The notes below the pieces were generated by a model. It searched no databases. It saw nothing but the letters and a program-made list of their open reading frames with translations, and had not been told where the DNA came from. Shown piece by piece: positions 6,855 to 14,112 of a DNA stretch of 19,196 nucleotides (position 1 is its first letter; every line of letters starts with the position of its first letter). The DNA lies in the NCBI GenBank assembly GCA_034722175.1, contig JAYENR010000063.1:1-19196 (forward strand). Direction: 5' to 3'. Source of the stretch: Thiomicrorhabdus sp034722175. GTDB lineage: Bacteria; Pseudomonadota; Gammaproteobacteria; Thiomicrospirales; Thiomicrospiraceae. The position numbers and the translations under genes are program-made.

Positions 6855-8186
6855 ATGGCAGAGAAAAAGTATTTTGGTACGGATGGCATTCGTAATCACG
6901 TTGGTCAGGGAATGATTAGACCTGATCAAGTATTAAAACTGGGTTGGGCGACTGGCAAGGTCTTAAAGGCTCGTGGTGAGTCAAGAGTGATGATTGGCAA
7001 AGACACACGTATCTCAGGGTATATGTTTGAATCCGCTCTTGAGGCGGGTTTTATTGCAGCAGGGGTCGATGTGATGTTGTTAGGGCCTATGCCTACACCA
7101 GCGATTGCTTATCTGACTCAGACCTTACATGCCGATGCGGGTATTGTGATCAGTGCGTCACATAATCCGCATCATGATAACGGTATAAAGTTCTTTTCGG
7201 CTAAAGGAAAAAAGATCTCAGACGACGTTGAGTTTGAGGTTGAGGCTGCTTTTGAGGAAGAAATTACGGTGGTTGCCTCAGAAGATTTGGGTAAGGCAAG
7301 ACGTATTGATGATGCAGCCGGACGTTATATAGAGTTCTGTAAGAGTACCTATGGTGCTAAGCGCAAGTTAGATGGCTTGAAGATTGTTCTCGATTGCGCC
7401 AATGGAGCCACCTATCATGTTGCCCCTAGCGTGTTTGAAGAATTAGGTGCCGAAGTGATTGCGACTGGTGTGACGCCAGATGGGATTAATATTAATCAAA
7501 ATTGCGGCGCGACGGATTTAAAAGCATTATCTATCGCAGTTTTAGAGAGTGGTGCGGATTTGGGTATTGCCTTTGATGGTGATGGTGATCGTGTCATGAT
7601 GGTGGATCAGAATGGTCAGACTGTTGATGGTGATGAGATACTCTATATTCTAGCTACTGGTAGTAAGAAGCCGGTTGAAGGGGTTGTTGGGACTGTAATG
7701 AGTAACTTGGGGCTGGAAGTCGCACTAAAAGAGCGTGGAATTCGTTTAGAGCGTGCTTCTGTTGGTGATCGTTACGTAATGCAGAAATTAACCGAATTTG
7801 GTTGGGTGTTTGGTGCTGAGCCTTCGGGTCATGTACTGTGTCTCGATAAAATAACGACCGGTGATGGAATTGTTGCAGCTTTGCAGGTGATGTCGATACT
7901 GGTTGAATCTGGTCGAAGCCTTGCAGAATTGACATCGGGCATGAAAAAGTTTCCAAATATTTTAAAGAATATTCGAATCCCTAAAAAGGTCGATTTAGAC
8001 TCTAATGAAGTGTTAAATTTAGCAGTTAAGGATGTTGAAGAAACGCTTGGAGGCCTTGGCCGCGTGTTGATTAGGGCGTCTGGTACAGAACCATTGATAC
8101 GTGTGATGGTGGAAGGTGAAGAGCTTGGCTTGGTAGAAAAATGTGCAGAAAGTTTGGCTAATGTGGTCAAAGCAGAATTTTCATAA
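6855..8186 (+). CDS. glmM: Phosphoglucosamine mutase
   Basis: Interconverts glucosamine-6-phosphate and glucosamine-1-phosphate, feeding UDP-GlcNAc for peptidoglycan and LPS. Alpha-D-phosphohexomutase family, 443 residues against 445 in E. coli. The N-terminus reads KYFGTDGIR. The phosphorylated serine is Ser102 in SASHNPHHDNG. The Mg-binding loop DGDGDR covers 241-246 (Asp241, 243, 245). The sugar-specificity loop GAEPSGH and the phosphate-binding RASGTEPLIRVM near the C-terminus are present. Numbering matches E. coli exactly. I start it at the ATG at 6855, which has GAGGTG 3-9 nt upstream, rather than at the in-frame TTG 6834 or ATG 6837, which would add an unconserved 6-7 residue extension and use up that ribosome binding site. 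Confidence 0.96.
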   Translation: MAEKKYFGTDGIRNHVGQGMIRPDQVLKLGWATGKVLKARGESRVMIGKDTRISGYMFESALEAGFIAAGVDVMLLGPMPTPAIAYLTQTLHADAGIVISASHNPHHDNGIKFFSAKGKKISDDVEFEVEAAFEEEITVVASEDLGKARRIDDAAGRYIEFCKSTYGAKRKLDGLKIVLDCANGATYHVAPSVFEELGAEVIATGVTPDGININQNCGATDLKALSIAVLESGADLGIAFDGDGDRVMMVDQNGQTVDGDEILYILATGSKKPVEGVVGTVMSNLGLEVALKERGIRLERASVGDRYVMQKLTEFGWVFGAEPSGHVLCLDKITTGDGIVAALQVMSILVESGRSLAELTSGMKKFPNILKNIRIPKKVDLDSNEVLNLAVKDVEETLGGLGRVLIRASGTEPLIRVMVEGEELGLVEKCAESLANVVKAEFS

Positions 8187-8204
8187 AATTGCAATATTGT
8201 AATT
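8187..8204. promoter_or_regulatory. 18-bp dyad symmetry before tpiA, possible operator
   Basis: AATTGCAATATTGTAATT is self-complementary apart from one G/T position on each side of the CAATATTG core. It starts directly after the glmM stop codon and overlaps a candidate -35 for tpiA. The core piece AATATTG (8193-8199) recurs at 8221-8227. AT-rich, too weak and without a T-tract for a terminator. I do not recognise a known regulator site; an operator role is inference. Confidence 0.4.
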
Positions 8205-8225
8205 CAATCAAGAAAACGCTAATAT
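8197..8225 (+). promoter_or_regulatory. Weak candidate promoter for tpiA
   Basis: TTGTAA at 8197-8202 and TAATAT at 8220-8225 with a 17-bp spacer, each matching 4 of 6 consensus positions. It lies in the 68-bp gap between glmM and tpiA. A GGAG ribosome binding site precedes the tpiA ATG. Read-through from glmM is equally possible. Confidence 0.28.
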
Positions 8226-8254
8226 TGATGAAATTTTGTGTTGGAGATTAGCAG

Positions 8255-9010
8255 ATGAGAAAAGCATTTGTTGCCGGTAACTGGAAGATGCATGGTACTA
8301 AGGCATCGATTATGACTTTAGTGTCTGATTTAAATTCTAAAATTGCAGAAGTTGGAGATGTCGATGTCGCTATCTGTCCTCCTGCAATTTATATTGATTA
8401 TGTGAACCGTGTGTTGGCAACAGATAAAATTTCTGTTGGTGCTCAGAATATGGCGATAGAGCCAGAAGAAGGTGCTTTTACTGGTGAGCAGTCTGTAACG
8501 ATGTTAAAAGACATGGATTGTGATTATGTTGTTCTAGGCCATTCAGAGCGTCGTGCAATCTATGGTGAAACAGATGCAGAAGTTGCAGATAAGGTTGCGG
8601 TTGCTCTAGCTTCAGGTGTGACACCGATTTTGTGTGTTGGTGAAACTTTAGAAGAGCGTGAAAGTGGCGTTATGGAACAGGTCATCGCAACGCAGATGGA
8701 TGTTGTTCTTGATAAGGTTGGTATTGATGCATTTGATAAAGTAGTCATTGCGTATGAGCCAGTTTGGGCAATTGGGACAGGAAAAACAGCTTCTCCAGCA
8801 CAAGCACAAGAAGTACATGCGTTTATTCGCACTAAGTTGGCAGGCTTGAACGCTGACATCGCTGAAAAAGTAATTATTCAGTATGGTGGAAGTGTTAAGC
8901 CAGGTAATGCAGCAGAGCTTTTCGGGCAGCCAGATATTGATGGTGGTTTGATTGGTGGTGCTTCATTAAATGCTGATGATTTTATCGCTATTTGTAAGGC
9001 TGCAGGCTAA
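8255..9010 (+). CDS. tpiA: Triosephosphate isomerase
   Basis: Interconverts dihydroxyacetone phosphate and glyceraldehyde-3-phosphate in glycolysis, gluconeogenesis and the Calvin cycle; cytoplasmic TIM barrel, usually a dimer. The catalytic residues are Lys11 (GNWKMHG), His96 (LGHSERR) and Glu168 (AYEPVWAIGTGK, the hinged loop-6 region follows). The phosphate-binding QYGGSVKP and GGLIGGASL segments close the C-terminal part. Length is 251 residues, normal for bacterial TpiA. The start follows a TTGGAG site. tpiA sits between glmM and secG, an arrangement shared with Pseudomonas and several other gammaproteobacteria but not with E. coli. secG begins two bases after the stop codon, so the two are cotranscribed. 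Confidence 0.97.
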   Translation: MRKAFVAGNWKMHGTKASIMTLVSDLNSKIAEVGDVDVAICPPAIYIDYVNRVLATDKISVGAQNMAIEPEEGAFTGEQSVTMLKDMDCDYVVLGHSERRAIYGETDAEVADKVAVALASGVTPILCVGETLEERESGVMEQVIATQMDVVLDKVGIDAFDKVVIAYEPVWAIGTGKTASPAQAQEVHAFIRTKLAGLNADIAEKVIIQYGGSVKPGNAAELFGQPDIDGGLIGGASLNADDFIAICKAAG

Positions 9011-9012
9011 TC

Positions 9013-9336
9013 ATGTTTTCAATTATTTTAACAGTACACATTCTTATTGCTCTTGCGTTAATCGTTTTAGTGCTTTTACAGCAAGGCAAAGGGGCAGATG
9101 CAGGTGCAAACTTCGGCGGAGGAAGTTCATCTTCTAACTCCGTTTTCGGAAGTGGTGGTTCAGCTACCTTTTTATCAAGAACGACAGCCATTATGGCAAC
9201 CTTGTTTTTTATTACGAGTTTGACACTGGCTTATCTAGGAAGTCAGCAAGCTAAAGGTTATCAGAGTGTGACTCAGCAGCTTGAAGCACAAATAGAAGAC
9301 ACTGTACCAAGCAACGCGCCTGTCGTACCAAACTAA
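9013..9336 (+). CDS. secG: Protein-export membrane protein SecG
   Basis: Small non-essential partner of SecY and SecE in the inner-membrane Sec translocon. At 107 residues it has the typical SecG plan: TM helix 1 about 3-23 ending in VLLQQGKGADAG, the conserved cytoplasmic Gly/Ser-rich loop with FGGGSSSSNSVFGSGG at about 36-51, and TM helix 2 about 54-76. A short polar tail follows. It starts two bases after the tpiA stop with only a weak AGG, suggesting translational coupling. The tRNA-Leu gene follows after 7 bp, as secG-leuU do in E. coli, so the mRNA end is probably made by tRNA processing. Confidence 0.95.
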   Translation: MFSIILTVHILIALALIVLVLLQQGKGADAGANFGGGSSSSNSVFGSGGSATFLSRTTAIMATLFFITSLTLAYLGSQQAKGYQSVTQQLEAQIEDTVPSNAPVVPN

Positions 9337-9343
9337 TTATATT

Positions 9344-9428
9344 GCCGATGTGGTGGAATTGGTAGACACGCTACCTTGAGGGGGTAGTGGCGTAAGCTGT
9401 GCCGGTTCGACTCCGGCCATCGGCACCA
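9344..9428 (+). tRNA. tRNA-Leu (anticodon GAG)
   Basis: An 85-nt class II tRNA. The acceptor arm GCCGATG (9344-9350) pairs with CATCGGC (9418-9424), followed by discriminator A and an encoded CCA (9426-9428). The anticodon stem CTACC/GGTAG (9371-9375 and 9383-9387) encloses a 7-base loop with anticodon GAG at 9378-9380, reading CUC and CUU. The variable arm covers 9388-9400 and contains a short stem closed by GTAA. The T arm is GCCGG, loop TTCGACT, CCGGC (9401-9417). It corresponds to E. coli leuU, which also follows secG. Confidence 0.97.
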
Positions 9429-9437
9429 AATTTACAT

Positions 9438-9465
9438 GTCCTTGTGAGAAAGAGCTTACAAGGAT
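9438..9465 (+). other. RNA hairpin between tRNA-Leu and nuoA
   Basis: TCCTTGTGAG (9439-9448) pairs with CTTACAAGGA (9455-9464) with one G-U wobble, and a further G-U pair can form at 9438/9465; the loop is AAAGAG. Only TCTTTACT follows, so it is weak as a terminator. It may be a partial terminator after the tRNA or a stabilising 5' structure on the nuo message. A poor promoter match (TTGTGA 9443-9448, TTTACT 9467-9472, 18-bp spacer) overlaps it. The structure is seen; the role is inferred. Confidence 0.5.
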
Positions 9466-9498
9466 CTTTACTAAAACGCTAGAAGAGGTTCAGAACCA

Positions 9499-9855
9499 AT
9501 GCTAGAAAGTTATCTTCCTATCCTGGTATTTATTGTATTAGGTGTTCTTTTCGGTGTAGGCCCAATCTTAGTGGGTTATCTATTAGGTCCTCAAAAACCA
9601 GATTCAGAGAAGAACTCTCCCTACGAGTGTGGTTTTGAAGCGTTTGAAGATGCACGAATGAAGTTTGACGTGCGTTTTTATCTGGTCGCTATCCTGTTTA
9701 TTATTTTCGATTTAGAGATTGCATTCCTTTTCCCTTGGGCGATTGTGCTTGACGAAATTGGAACGTTTGGATTGTTAGCGATGGGCGTATTTTTATCGCT
9801 GCTTGTAGTTGGCTTTATCTATGAGTGGAAAAAAGGTGCACTAGAATGGGAATAG
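9499..9855 (+). CDS. nuoA: NADH-quinone oxidoreductase subunit A
   Basis: Membrane-arm subunit of Complex I (ND3 homologue) near the quinone chamber. At 118 residues it shows three TM helices at about 5-30, 60-83 and 89-110. The conserved loop YECGFE at 42-47 has Cys44, matching the ND3 active/deactive-loop cysteine. The motif FDLEIAFLFPW at 70-80 carries the acidic Asp71 and Glu73. An AGAGG site lies 10 nt upstream of the ATG. This is the first gene of the nuo operon, 70 bp after tRNA-Leu. Its last 10 bases overlap the start of nuoB. Confidence 0.96.
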   Translation: MLESYLPILVFIVLGVLFGVGPILVGYLLGPQKPDSEKNSPYECGFEAFEDARMKFDVRFYLVAILFIIFDLEIAFLFPWAIVLDEIGTFGLLAMGVFLSLLVVGFIYEWKKGALEWE

Positions 9856-10322
9856 AAGGTGTTTTAAAAGAAGGAGTGGTCACCACTTCTGCTGATAAAT
9901 TAATTAACTGGGCACGCACAGGATCATTGTGGCCAATGACATTTGGATTGGCTTGTTGTGCGGTTGAAATGATGCATGCTGGTGCATCACGCTATGACCT
10001 TGATCGTTTTGGAATTATTTTCCGTCCAAGTCCACGTCAGTCTGATGTGATGGTGGTTGCTGGAACGCTGGTTAACAAAATGGCACCTGCTCTACGTAAG
10101 GTTTATGATCAGATGGCTGAACCACGTTGGGTAATCTCAATGGGATCTTGCGCAAACGGTGGTGGTTATTATCATTACTCTTATTCGGTTGTACGTGGTT
10201 GTGATCGAATTGTTCCCGTTGATGTTTACGTTCCTGGTTGTCCACCAACTGCTGAAGCTCTGTTATACGGGATTATTCAGTTGCAGAACAAGATCAAACG
10301 CACTAACACAATTGCACGATAG
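9846..10322 (+). CDS. nuoB: NADH-quinone oxidoreductase subunit B
   Basis: Connecting-arm subunit (PSST homologue) that carries [4Fe-4S] cluster N2, the electron donor to quinone. All four ligands are present: adjacent Cys37-Cys38 (GLACCAVEMM), Cys102 (GSCANGG) and Cys132 (VPGCPPTAEA). I choose the ATG at 9846, giving 158 residues that begin MGIEGVL. It has an AAGGTG ribosome binding site with 7-nt spacing and overlaps nuoA by 10 bp, implying coupled translation. The in-frame ATG at 9825 would add seven residues (MEKRCTR) that simply mirror nuoA codons in another frame. nuoC follows 26 bp later. Confidence 0.95.
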   Translation: MGIEGVLKEGVVTTSADKLINWARTGSLWPMTFGLACCAVEMMHAGASRYDLDRFGIIFRPSPRQSDVMVVAGTLVNKMAPALRKVYDQMAEPRWVISMGSCANGGGYYHYSYSVVRGCDRIVPVDVYVPGCPPTAEALLYGIIQLQNKIKRTNTIAR

Positions 10323-10348
10323 TCTTAGGTCACGGTAAGAAATAAGTT

Positions 10349-11014
10349 ATGAAACAGTCTGTATTAGATTTACAAAACAAAGTGAATGATGTCTTAGGTG
10401 ATAAGGTTGCTTCTTCAACGGTTAATTTGAATGAATTAACGGTTGAATTCAATCCTTCTGACGCGTTATCAGCACTTCGAGCTTTACGCGATGAGCTTCA
10501 GTTTGAACAGCTAGTCGATTTATGTGGTGTGGATTACCTAGGTTATGGTGATGCCAACTGGGAGACACTGAAAGCTGCAAACACAGGGTTTAGTCGCGGT
10601 GTGTTCGATTTTGAAGAAGATGAGAATGCTGCAGAAACCATGGAACGACGTTTTGCCGTTGTCTATCACCTGCTATCTGTGAGCACGAACCTACGTATTC
10701 GAGTAAAGGTTTTTCCAGAAACCACGACTATGCCAACCGTTGATTCGGTTATCGATATTTGGAGTGTGGCTAATTGGTTTGAGCGTGAAGCCTTTGATCT
10801 TTATGGAATTATATTCACTGGTCATCCTGATCTACGTCGAATCCTAACAGACTATGGTTTTGTGGGACATCCGTTAAGAAAAGACTTTCCACTTACAGGG
10901 CATGTTGAAATGCGTTATGACGCAGAAAAGGGCCGTGTTGTCTATGAACCCGTATCTATCGAAAACCGTGTGAATGTACCGCGTGTTATTCGTGAAGTAG
11001 CAACAGAGGCCTAG
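10349..11014 (+). CDS. nuoC: NADH-quinone oxidoreductase subunit C
   Basis: Connecting-arm subunit (30-kDa homologue) that packs against NuoD and holds no cofactor. At 221 residues it has the signature WFEREAFDLYGI at 143-154 and HPDLRRILTDYGF then HPLRKDFPL at about 159-182. It is a separate gene, unlike the fused nuoCD of E. coli. Between VDYLGYG and RRFAVVYHL it holds a segment of about 33 residues (68-100) rich in acidic residues (FDFEEDENAAE), longer than in the most compact homologues. The ribosome binding site is weak (GTAAGAAAT). nuoD begins 14 bp after the stop. Confidence 0.95.
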   Translation: MKQSVLDLQNKVNDVLGDKVASSTVNLNELTVEFNPSDALSALRALRDELQFEQLVDLCGVDYLGYGDANWETLKAANTGFSRGVFDFEEDENAAETMERRFAVVYHLLSVSTNLRIRVKVFPETTTMPTVDSVIDIWSVANWFEREAFDLYGIIFTGHPDLRRILTDYGFVGHPLRKDFPLTGHVEMRYDAEKGRVVYEPVSIENRVNVPRVIREVATEA

Positions 11015-11028
11015 TCGGAGAATTAATT

Positions 11029-12282
11029 ATGCCTGAAATTCGTAACTATACACTTAACTTTGGTCCTCAGCATCCTTCAGCACACGGTGTACTACGTTTG
11101 GTGCTAGAGTTGGACGGTGAGACCATTGTCCGCTCTGATCCACATATTGGTTTACTGCATCGTGGTACTGAAAAACTAGCTGAATATAAACCTTATAATC
11201 AGTCTATTGGCTATATGGATCGTTTGGACTATGTTTCTATGATGGCTAATGAACATGCTTACGTCATGTCGATTGAAAAGATGCTTGACTTAGAAGTACC
11301 AGAGCGTGCGCAATATATACGTGTTCTGTTTGATGAGATTACTCGTATCCTTAACCATTTGATGTGGTTAGGTGCTCACGCATTGGATATCGGTGCTATG
11401 ACCGTATTCCTATATGCTTTCCGTGAACGTGAAGATCTGATGGATTGTTATGAAGCCGTTTCTGGCGCTCGTATGCACGCAACCTACTATCGTCCTGGTG
11501 GAGTTTATCGTGACCTGCCTGAGACGATGGCCAAATATGAAAAATCTAAATGGCACTCTGGTAAAAAACTAGATCAGTTGAATGAAACGCGAGAAGGTTC
11601 ATTATTGGACTTTATCGAAGCATTTACAGAGCGTTTTCCAGGTTATGTTGATGAATATGAAACCTTATTAACCGATAACCGTATCTGGAAACAACGTACT
11701 GTTGATATCGGTATTGTTTCGCCAGAACGTGCATTACAACTTGGTTTTACCGGGCCTATGTTACGTGGTTCAGGTATTGAGTGGGATTTACGTAAAAAAC
11801 AGCCATATGAAGTCTATGACAAGATGGATTTTGATATCCCAGTTGGTAAAACGGGGGACACTTATGATCGTTATTTGGTACGTGTTGCCGAGATGCGTGA
11901 ATCAAATAAAATTATCAAGCAGTGTGTTGAATGGTTGAAAGCCAATCCAGGCTCAGTTATGGCGGATGACCATAAGGTGACTCCACCTGCGCGTGAAGAT
12001 GTTAAGTCGAACATGGAAGCGTTGATTCACCACTTCAAACTGTTTACAGAGGGTTATACCATCCCCAAAAGTGAAATCTATTCTGCTGTCGAGCACCCAA
12101 AAGGTGAGTTCGGTATTTATATGGTTTCAGATGGTGCGAATAAACCATTCAGAATGAAAGTACGTGCCCCAGGATTTGCACATTTGGCCTCGTTGGATGA
12201 AATGTGTAAAGGCCACATGATTGCTGACGTAGTTTCGATTATCGGAACACAAGATATTGTATTTGGAGAAGTGGATCGATGA
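11029..12282 (+). CDS. nuoD: NADH-quinone oxidoreductase subunit D
   Basis: Connecting-arm subunit (49-kDa homologue, related to NiFe-hydrogenase large subunits) that forms most of the quinone headgroup site. The residues contacting the quinone head are present: His19 in GPQHPSAHG and Tyr68 in MDRLDYVS, equivalent to Thermus Nqo4 His38 and Tyr87 (constant offset of 19). Other family blocks are GLLHRGTEKL at 41-50, YRPGGVYRDLP and the C-terminal DIVFGEVDR. Hydrogenase nickel cysteines are absent, as expected. The 417-residue length is normal. The start ATG follows GGAG. Its stop overlaps the nuoE start as ATGA. Confidence 0.97.
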   Translation: MPEIRNYTLNFGPQHPSAHGVLRLVLELDGETIVRSDPHIGLLHRGTEKLAEYKPYNQSIGYMDRLDYVSMMANEHAYVMSIEKMLDLEVPERAQYIRVLFDEITRILNHLMWLGAHALDIGAMTVFLYAFREREDLMDCYEAVSGARMHATYYRPGGVYRDLPETMAKYEKSKWHSGKKLDQLNETREGSLLDFIEAFTERFPGYVDEYETLLTDNRIWKQRTVDIGIVSPERALQLGFTGPMLRGSGIEWDLRKKQPYEVYDKMDFDIPVGKTGDTYDRYLVRVAEMRESNKIIKQCVEWLKANPGSVMADDHKVTPPAREDVKSNMEALIHHFKLFTEGYTIPKSEIYSAVEHPKGEFGIYMVSDGANKPFRMKVRAPGFAHLASLDEMCKGHMIADVVSIIGTQDIVFGEVDR

Positions 12283-12776
12283 GTTCAACCGCGGATTACA
12301 AAGTCATTAAAGGAGACGTCAAGTCTCGCATCGACAAATGGATTTCTAATTATCCTGCAGAACAAAGACAGTCAGCTTGTATGCCAGCACTGCGTATTGT
12401 TCAGGAAGTTAGCAATGGCTATTTAACTGTTGAGTTAATGGATGAAGTTGCTGACTATTTAGAGATGACACCCATAGCTGTTTATGAAGTAGCGACTTTT
12501 TATGGTAACTACGAACATCAACCTGTCGGTGAGTTTAAGTTCTGTGTTTGTAACAGTATCTCATGCATGTTACGTGGTAAAGACGACATTATCGCTTACC
12601 TTGAAGAACGTTTAGGCATCAAGGTGGGGGAAGTCTCTGCTGATGGTAAGTTCTCGATTAAAAAAGTTGAGTGTTTAGGTGCTTGTGGTGGAGCGCCAAT
12701 GATGCAGTTGGGCAAAGATTATCACGAAAATCTAACGCCTGAATACTTAGATAAACTGATTACAGAACTGGAGTAA
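12279..12776 (+). CDS. nuoE: NADH-quinone oxidoreductase subunit E
   Basis: Subunit of the NADH-dehydrogenase module (24-kDa homologue) with a thioredoxin-like domain holding [2Fe-2S] cluster N1a. The four ligands are Cys91 and Cys96 (CNSISC) and Cys132 and Cys136 (CLGACGG). The N-terminal helical part includes the conserved YEVATFYGNY region. Length is 165 residues, close to E. coli NuoE. The ATG overlaps the nuoD stop (ATGA), with GGAGAAG just upstream, so translation is probably coupled to nuoD. It is followed after 7 bp by nuoF, its direct structural partner. Confidence 0.96.
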   Translation: MSSTADYKVIKGDVKSRIDKWISNYPAEQRQSACMPALRIVQEVSNGYLTVELMDEVADYLEMTPIAVYEVATFYGNYEHQPVGEFKFCVCNSISCMLRGKDDIIAYLEERLGIKVGEVSADGKFSIKKVECLGACGGAPMMQLGKDYHENLTPEYLDKLITELE

Positions 12777-12783
12777 GCGAATT

Positions 12784-14064
12784 ATGATGCCACAAAATGA
12801 ATGCTGCTTCCGTTTAAACCATCTTGATCGTTCATGGGACATTGATGTCTACATGGAGAACGGTGGTTATGAGATTTGGAAAAAAGTATTAGCGGGTGAT
12901 TTAGACCCACAAGAAATTATCGAAGAGGTCAAAACTTCAGGTATCCGTGGTCGTGGTGGGGCAGGTTTCCCAACGGGACTAAAATGGAGCTTCATGAATC
13001 GTTATGCGCCAGGTGAAAAGTACATCTTGTGTAATTCGGATGAAGGTGAACCAGGAACCTTTAAAGATCGCGATATCATGCGCTATAACCCTCACCAATT
13101 AGTTGAAGGGATGATGATTGCGGCGTACGTTATTGGCGCCAGTTCAGGATATAACTATATTCGTGGTGAATTCTGGGAACCATACCAGCGTTTTAATAAC
13201 GCGATTAAACAAGCACGTGAAGCAGGCCTGTTAGGAAACAATATCCTAGGTTCTGGTTATGACTTTGATCTTTACACTCACTTAGGCGCAGGTGCTTATA
13301 TCTGCGGTGAAGAGACTGCTTTGATTGAATCAATCGAAGGAAAAAAAGGTCAGCCACGTTTTAAACCACCATTCCCAGCTAGTTATGGTCTGTACGGTAA
13401 GCCAACAACAATTAACAACACAGAAACATTAGCGTCTATTCCAATGATCCTTGCAAAAGGTGGAGAGTGGTTTGCAGATTTGGGTGTTGAGAACGCGGGT
13501 GGTACTAAGTGTTATGCCGTTTCTGGCCACGTTGAGAATCCAGGTAACTTCGAAGTTCGTATGGGTACGCCATTTAAAGATCTTTTGGAAGCTGCAGGTG
13601 GTATCTGGAAAGGACGCAAGTTGAAGTGTGTGATTCCTGGTGGTGCATCGACAGCGATACTTCCCGCTGAAAAAGCGATGGAAATGACCATGGATTACGA
13701 TGGTATTGCTAAGGCGGGTTCTTTCTTAGGTGCAGGTTCCGTCATCATTATGGATGATCAGACTGACATAGTAGAAGTGGTTGAAAACTTGGCTCACTTC
13801 TATTGGGATGAATCTTGTGGGCAATGTACTCCGTGTCGAGAGGGAACTGGTTGGTTATATCGAGTCATTAAACGTATTCGTGAAGGTAACGGACGTATGG
13901 AAGATTTGGAAAACTTGAAGAGTGTTACTGGCAAAATCATGGGTAATGTTATCTGTGGTTTAGGTGATGCTGCAACCATCGCACTAGACAGTGCGCTTGA
14001 ACAGTACGAAGACGAGTTTATTCATTACATCGAACACGGTTGTAGTATTTACGACCGTAAGTAA
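12784..14064 (+). CDS. nuoF: NADH-quinone oxidoreductase subunit F (NADH-binding)
   Basis: The NADH-oxidising subunit (51-kDa homologue), binding NADH, FMN and [4Fe-4S] cluster N3. The Gly-rich segment GIRGRGGAGFPTGLKW and NSDEGEPGTFKDR form the NADH/FMN site, and GAGAYICGEETALIESIEG is a family signature. N3 ligands are Cys345, Cys348 and Cys351 in SCGQCTPCREGTGW and Cys391 in VICGLGDAA. Length is 426 residues. The start is ATG 12784, with a second in-frame ATG immediately after; the TGGAG site at 12769-12773 overlaps the nuoE stop and could serve either. The 48-bp gap to nuoG is the longest inside the operon. Confidence 0.97.
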   Translation: MMPQNECCFRLNHLDRSWDIDVYMENGGYEIWKKVLAGDLDPQEIIEEVKTSGIRGRGGAGFPTGLKWSFMNRYAPGEKYILCNSDEGEPGTFKDRDIMRYNPHQLVEGMMIAAYVIGASSGYNYIRGEFWEPYQRFNNAIKQAREAGLLGNNILGSGYDFDLYTHLGAGAYICGEETALIESIEGKKGQPRFKPPFPASYGLYGKPTTINNTETLASIPMILAKGGEWFADLGVENAGGTKCYAVSGHVENPGNFEVRMGTPFKDLLEAAGGIWKGRKLKCVIPGGASTAILPAEKAMEMTMDYDGIAKAGSFLGAGSVIIMDDQTDIVEVVENLAHFYWDESCGQCTPCREGTGWLYRVIKRIREGNGRMEDLENLKSVTGKIMGNVICGLGDAATIALDSALEQYEDEFIHYIEHGCSIYDRK

Positions 14065-14072
14065 GCGGTTTC

Positions 14073-14102
14073 TTAGGCAACGTTAGGCTAAGTTAAATTA
14101 GG
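14073..14102 (+). repeat. TTAGG repeats in the nuoF-nuoG gap
   Basis: TTAGGC occurs at 14073-14078 and 14083-14088, ten bases apart, and TTAGG again at 14098-14102. CTTAG/CTAAG can form a 5-bp stem around the first two, with an AACGTT palindrome in the loop. No promoter or terminator is evident. Possibly meaningless sequence; it is listed because it fills the longest gap within the nuo operon. Confidence 0.35.
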
Positions 14103-14112
14103 TTATAGAATT

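Noticed and set aside
7829..8194. 121-codon open frame on the minus strand
   Set aside because: It lies wholly antisense to the conserved 3' half of glmM, has no recognisable domain, and reflects codon bias of the forward gene.
8560..8859. 99-codon minus-strand frame
   Set aside because: Antisense to the catalytic part of tpiA; composition is a mirror of the forward codons.
9825..9845. Longer nuoB start at ATG 9825
   Set aside because: The added residues mirror nuoA codons in another frame, while the ATG at 9846 has a well-placed AAGGTG and the expected family N-terminus.
11702..11938. 78-codon forward frame inside nuoD
   Set aside because: Shifted frame of a highly conserved gene, with no ribosome binding site and no recognisable product.
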